From Alistipes sp. CAG:514 (GTDB lineage: Bacteria; Bacteroidota; Bacteroidia; Bacteroidales; UBA932): a stretch of DNA of 8,178 nt. Every line of letters starts with the position of its first letter. Position 1 is the stretch's first letter. The stretch is taken from the NCBI GenBank assembly GCA_000431015.1, contig HF985982.1:1-8178 (forward strand), written 5' to 3'. Below, one piece after another: positions 6,091 to 8,178 of the stretch. Position numbers and translations under genes: made by a program. Under the pieces are notes generated by a model, which was given only the letters and a program-made list of their open reading frames with translations, was not told the origin of the DNA and did not search any database.

Positions 6091-8094
6091 ATGGGAAATA
6101 TGACACTGAAACAATTCTTTTCAGCGGCGGCGATGTTCATTTGCCTGCCTTTGGTTGCCTTCGGGGCGCAGAAAACGTGGTCGGTCTCCTCTCCGGACGG
6201 GAGGATCGTGGCGGAAATCTCTACCGGGGACGGGGTGAGATATTCAATAAGCCGTGACGGGGTGGCGCTTATTACACCGTCCGAGATCTCGATGACATTC
6301 GAGGACGGGACAGTCTTCGGAGGAAGCGACAGGGTTCGCAAGGTGAGAAAAGGCTCCTGCGACGAGAGAGGCGTTCGGGCGATGAACTACAAAAAGGCCT
6401 CGGTGGACAATGTCTACAACCACCTTACACTTGAGTTCAAGGGCTACAGCGTGGAGTTCAGGGCGTTCGACAACGGAGTCGCCTACAGGTTTGTCTCCAC
6501 GGCCAAGTCAGGAGAATTTACTGTTACTGACGAGCTTACGGAATTCAACTTCGCCGAGGACTGGACTGCTTGGGTGCCTTACGTCAAGAGCAATGAGAAA
6601 AAGACTTTCAAGCAACAGTTCGTCAATTCGTTCGAGAACACGTACGAGCATATTCATTTGTCTCAGATGGATCCCGAGAGGCTGGTGTTCCTTCCGATGA
6701 CGGTGGACGCCGCCGGCGGAGTGAAGATCGTCGTCACCGAATCAGATCTGCTGGGCTACCCGGGGATGTTCCTTAACGGACAGGGCGGCAAGGAGTTGAG
6801 AAGTGTCCGTGCGCCTTATCCTGTGGGACTTCGCCCTAACGGGGTGTATGTCTACCAGGACATGGACTACGCCGACTACATCGCCAAGGTCGAGGCCGGG
6901 CAGAAGTTCCCGTGGAAGGTTGTCGGGATCACGCCGGACGCCAAGTCGCTGATGGATCTGGATCTTGTATGGCAGCTTGCCACCCCGGCGGACAAGAACG
7001 CCGACTGGAGCTGGGTGAAGCCGGGAAAGGTGGCATGGGACTGGTGGAACGACTGGAATCTGTACGGGGTGGACTTCCGCGCCGGGATCAACACCGAGAC
7101 CTACAAGTACTACATCGACTTTGCTGCCGCCCACGGTATCGAGTACATCATCATGGACGAGGGATGGGCGCAGAGAGCGAAGGCCAACCTGTTCCTGATC
7201 AATCCCGACATCAACCTTGAGGAACTTGTCGCCTACGCTGACGGCAAGAATGTCGGCATCATCCTCTGGGCAAGCTACAACAGCATTGTGAAGAATCCGG
7301 AGAAGGCGATGAGCCACTACGCCCGGATGGGCTTCAAGGGCTTCAAGATCGATTTCATCAACAGGGACGACCAGCAGGCCGTGAAGTTCTGCGAAAGGAT
7401 GGCGAAGATCGCCGCCGAGAATCATCTTCTGATTGATTTCCATGGGGTTTACAAGCCTGCCGGCATCCAGAGAACCTATCCTAACGTGCTCAATTTCGAG
7501 GGCGTGGCCGGGCTGGAGCAGCTGAAATGGAGTCCGGAGGACTACGACGAGGTGACCTACGACGTGACGATACCGTTCGTCAGGATGGTCGCCGGACCGA
7601 TGGACTACACGCAGGGAGCGATGCGCAACGCGGTCAGGAGGAACTACCGTCCGGTCGGATCGGAGGCGATGAGCCAGGGTACACGCTGCCGTCAGCTCGC
7701 CGAATATGCCGTCTTCGAGGCGCCGCTGACGATGCTCTGCGACTCGCCGTCCAACTACATGGCAGAAACGGAATGCACGGAATTCATAGCGGAGTTTCCT
7801 ACCGTCTGGGACGAGACCATTCCGCTCTGCGGAGAGATCGGTGAATATGTCGCCGTGGCCCGTCGCCACGGGGAGACCTGGTACGTCGGAGCGCTCACCA
7901 ATTGGGACGAGCGTGATCTTGACCTTGACCTTGGCTTCATCGGAGGCGGCGAGATGACCGTCTTTCAGGATGGCATCAACGCGGACAGAGCCGCGAGAGA
8001 CTACAAGAAGACTTCCGCGCGGATTCCGGCGGACGGAATCGTGAGGATCCACATGGCTCCCGGCGGGGGTTGGGTGGCGAAGATTACCAGATAG
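6091..8094 (+). CDS. Exported glycoside hydrolase family 97 protein, retaining alpha-galactosidase-like branch
   Basis: GH97 enzymes are calcium-dependent exo-acting alpha-glycosidases, usually periplasmic in Bacteroidetes and used in polysaccharide breakdown. The product is 667 residues, the normal family length. Residues 1 to about 26 form a signal peptide (basic start, hydrophobic 11-24, likely cut near AFGA-QK). A GH97_N beta-sandwich covers about 28-290, the catalytic barrel about 300-570 (VAWDWWNDWN, YIIMDEGW, FKIDFINRDD), and a C-terminal beta domain about 575-665. The likely nucleophile is D421 in KIDF and the likely acid/base E470 in NFEGV. G452 in DFHGVYKPAG sits where, as I recall, the inverting SusB-type alpha-glucosidases have a catalytic glutamate. 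This points to the retaining branch typified by Bacteroides thetaiotaomicron BtGal97b; a different alpha-linked sugar is possible. The gene has its own promoter, and an exported-protein gene follows 17 bases downstream, probably in the same operon. Family assignment is secure, substrate is not. Confidence 0.94.
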   Translation: MGNMTLKQFFSAAAMFICLPLVAFGAQKTWSVSSPDGRIVAEISTGDGVRYSISRDGVALITPSEISMTFEDGTVFGGSDRVRKVRKGSCDERGVRAMNYKKASVDNVYNHLTLEFKGYSVEFRAFDNGVAYRFVSTAKSGEFTVTDELTEFNFAEDWTAWVPYVKSNEKKTFKQQFVNSFENTYEHIHLSQMDPERLVFLPMTVDAAGGVKIVVTESDLLGYPGMFLNGQGGKELRSVRAPYPVGLRPNGVYVYQDMDYADYIAKVEAGQKFPWKVVGITPDAKSLMDLDLVWQLATPADKNADWSWVKPGKVAWDWWNDWNLYGVDFRAGINTETYKYYIDFAAAHGIEYIIMDEGWAQRAKANLFLINPDINLEELVAYADGKNVGIILWASYNSIVKNPEKAMSHYARMGFKGFKIDFINRDDQQAVKFCERMAKIAAENHLLIDFHGVYKPAGIQRTYPNVLNFEGVAGLEQLKWSPEDYDEVTYDVTIPFVRMVAGPMDYTQGAMRNAVRRNYRPVGSEAMSQGTRCRQLAEYAVFEAPLTMLCDSPSNYMAETECTEFIAEFPTVWDETIPLCGEIGEYVAVARRHGETWYVGALTNWDERDLDLDLGFIGGGEMTVFQDGINADRAARDYKKTSARIPADGIVRIHMAPGGGWVAKITR

Positions 8095-8111
8095 TCTGAT
8101 TTTTTTGGTTT

Positions 8112-8178
8112 ATGAGAAGAGTGTTATTGTCAATTATCGCCATAGCGGCGGCTCTGGTCGTGTGCGGCCCAGGAGCCG
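8112..8178 (+). CDS. Start of an unidentified exported protein (3' truncated by window edge)
   Basis: Only the first 22 codons are present. They read as a signal peptide: MRR, then a hydrophobic core LLSIIAIAAALVVC, then GPGA. The cysteine at 18 follows LVV, which is a poor lipobox because the residue before the cysteine is valine, so ordinary signal peptidase cleavage after GPGA or beyond is at least as likely as lipoprotein processing. There is no Shine-Dalgarno match, only the T-rich leader common in Bacteroidetes. The gene begins 17 bases after the GH97 stop with no clear terminator between, so it is probably co-transcribed. A glycosidase or other polysaccharide-use protein would fit the context, but nothing in the visible part shows the function. 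Confidence 0.72.
   Translation, partial: MRRVLLSIIAIAAALVVCGPGA

Noticed and set aside
6742..8052. Long open frame (436 codons) on the minus strand inside the GH97 gene
   Set aside because: It lies entirely antisense to a gene with clear GH97 motifs. Its peptide is rich in Arg, Val, His and Asp as expected of an antisense reading of GC-rich codons, and shows no recognisable domain.
8083..8107. CAGA-TAG-TCTG followed by a run of T after the GH97 stop as a terminator
   Set aside because: A four-base stem is too short, and the next gene begins immediately, which favours read-through.
1..8178. tRNA, rRNA, CRISPR array or insertion sequence
   Set aside because: No T-loop-like motif, repeat-spacer pattern, transposase motif or terminal inverted repeats were seen on either strand.

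Overview
The window looks like chromosomal DNA from a Bacteroidetes (Bacteroidales-type) bacterium. Three things point that way. There is a GH97 glycosidase with a signal peptide. There is an eight-helix double-FtsX ABC permease of the kind common in this phylum. The promoter in front of the GH97 gene fits the Bacteroides housekeeping consensus exactly (TTTG, 20 bases, TAnnTTTG). The genus cannot be fixed; the GC-rich codon use of the right-hand genes would suit a high-GC gut lineage, which is inference.

Left part (1-3293, + strand): the end of a type I restriction-modification operon, with the last 49 codons of hsdS and a complete hsdR 21 bases later. HsdR is 1039 residues and closely resembles the EcoR124I (type IC) motor/nuclease subunit, with nuclease and helicase motifs intact. 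A methyltransferase gene hsdM is presumably just outside the left edge. The operon is visibly less GC-rich than the rest of the window and may have been acquired as a unit.

Middle (3388-5730, - strand): one FtsX/MacB-type ABC permease gene, convergent with hsdR, with no ATPase gene beside it in this window. Its start is best placed at the ATG at 5730. A TTG-started form beginning at 5763 would begin inside a near-consensus sigma-54 promoter (5763-5779). Two 19-base palindromes lie 82-122 bases upstream of the predicted transcription start, with centres 22 bases apart. Together these look like a sigma-54 promoter with tandem binding sites for an enhancer-binding protein, and this is the most interesting regulatory structure here.

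Right part (6091-8178, + strand): a divergently transcribed gene for a secreted GH97 glycosidase with the residue pattern of the retaining (alpha-galactosidase-like) branch. After 17 bases comes the start of another exported protein, cut by the window edge and probably in the same operon. The 360-base divergent intergenic region holds both promoter systems.

No RNA gene, insertion sequence, CRISPR array or convincing terminator was seen. I found no clearly new multi-gene system; the candidates for follow-up are the sigma-54/tandem-palindrome arrangement and the stand-alone permease it controls.
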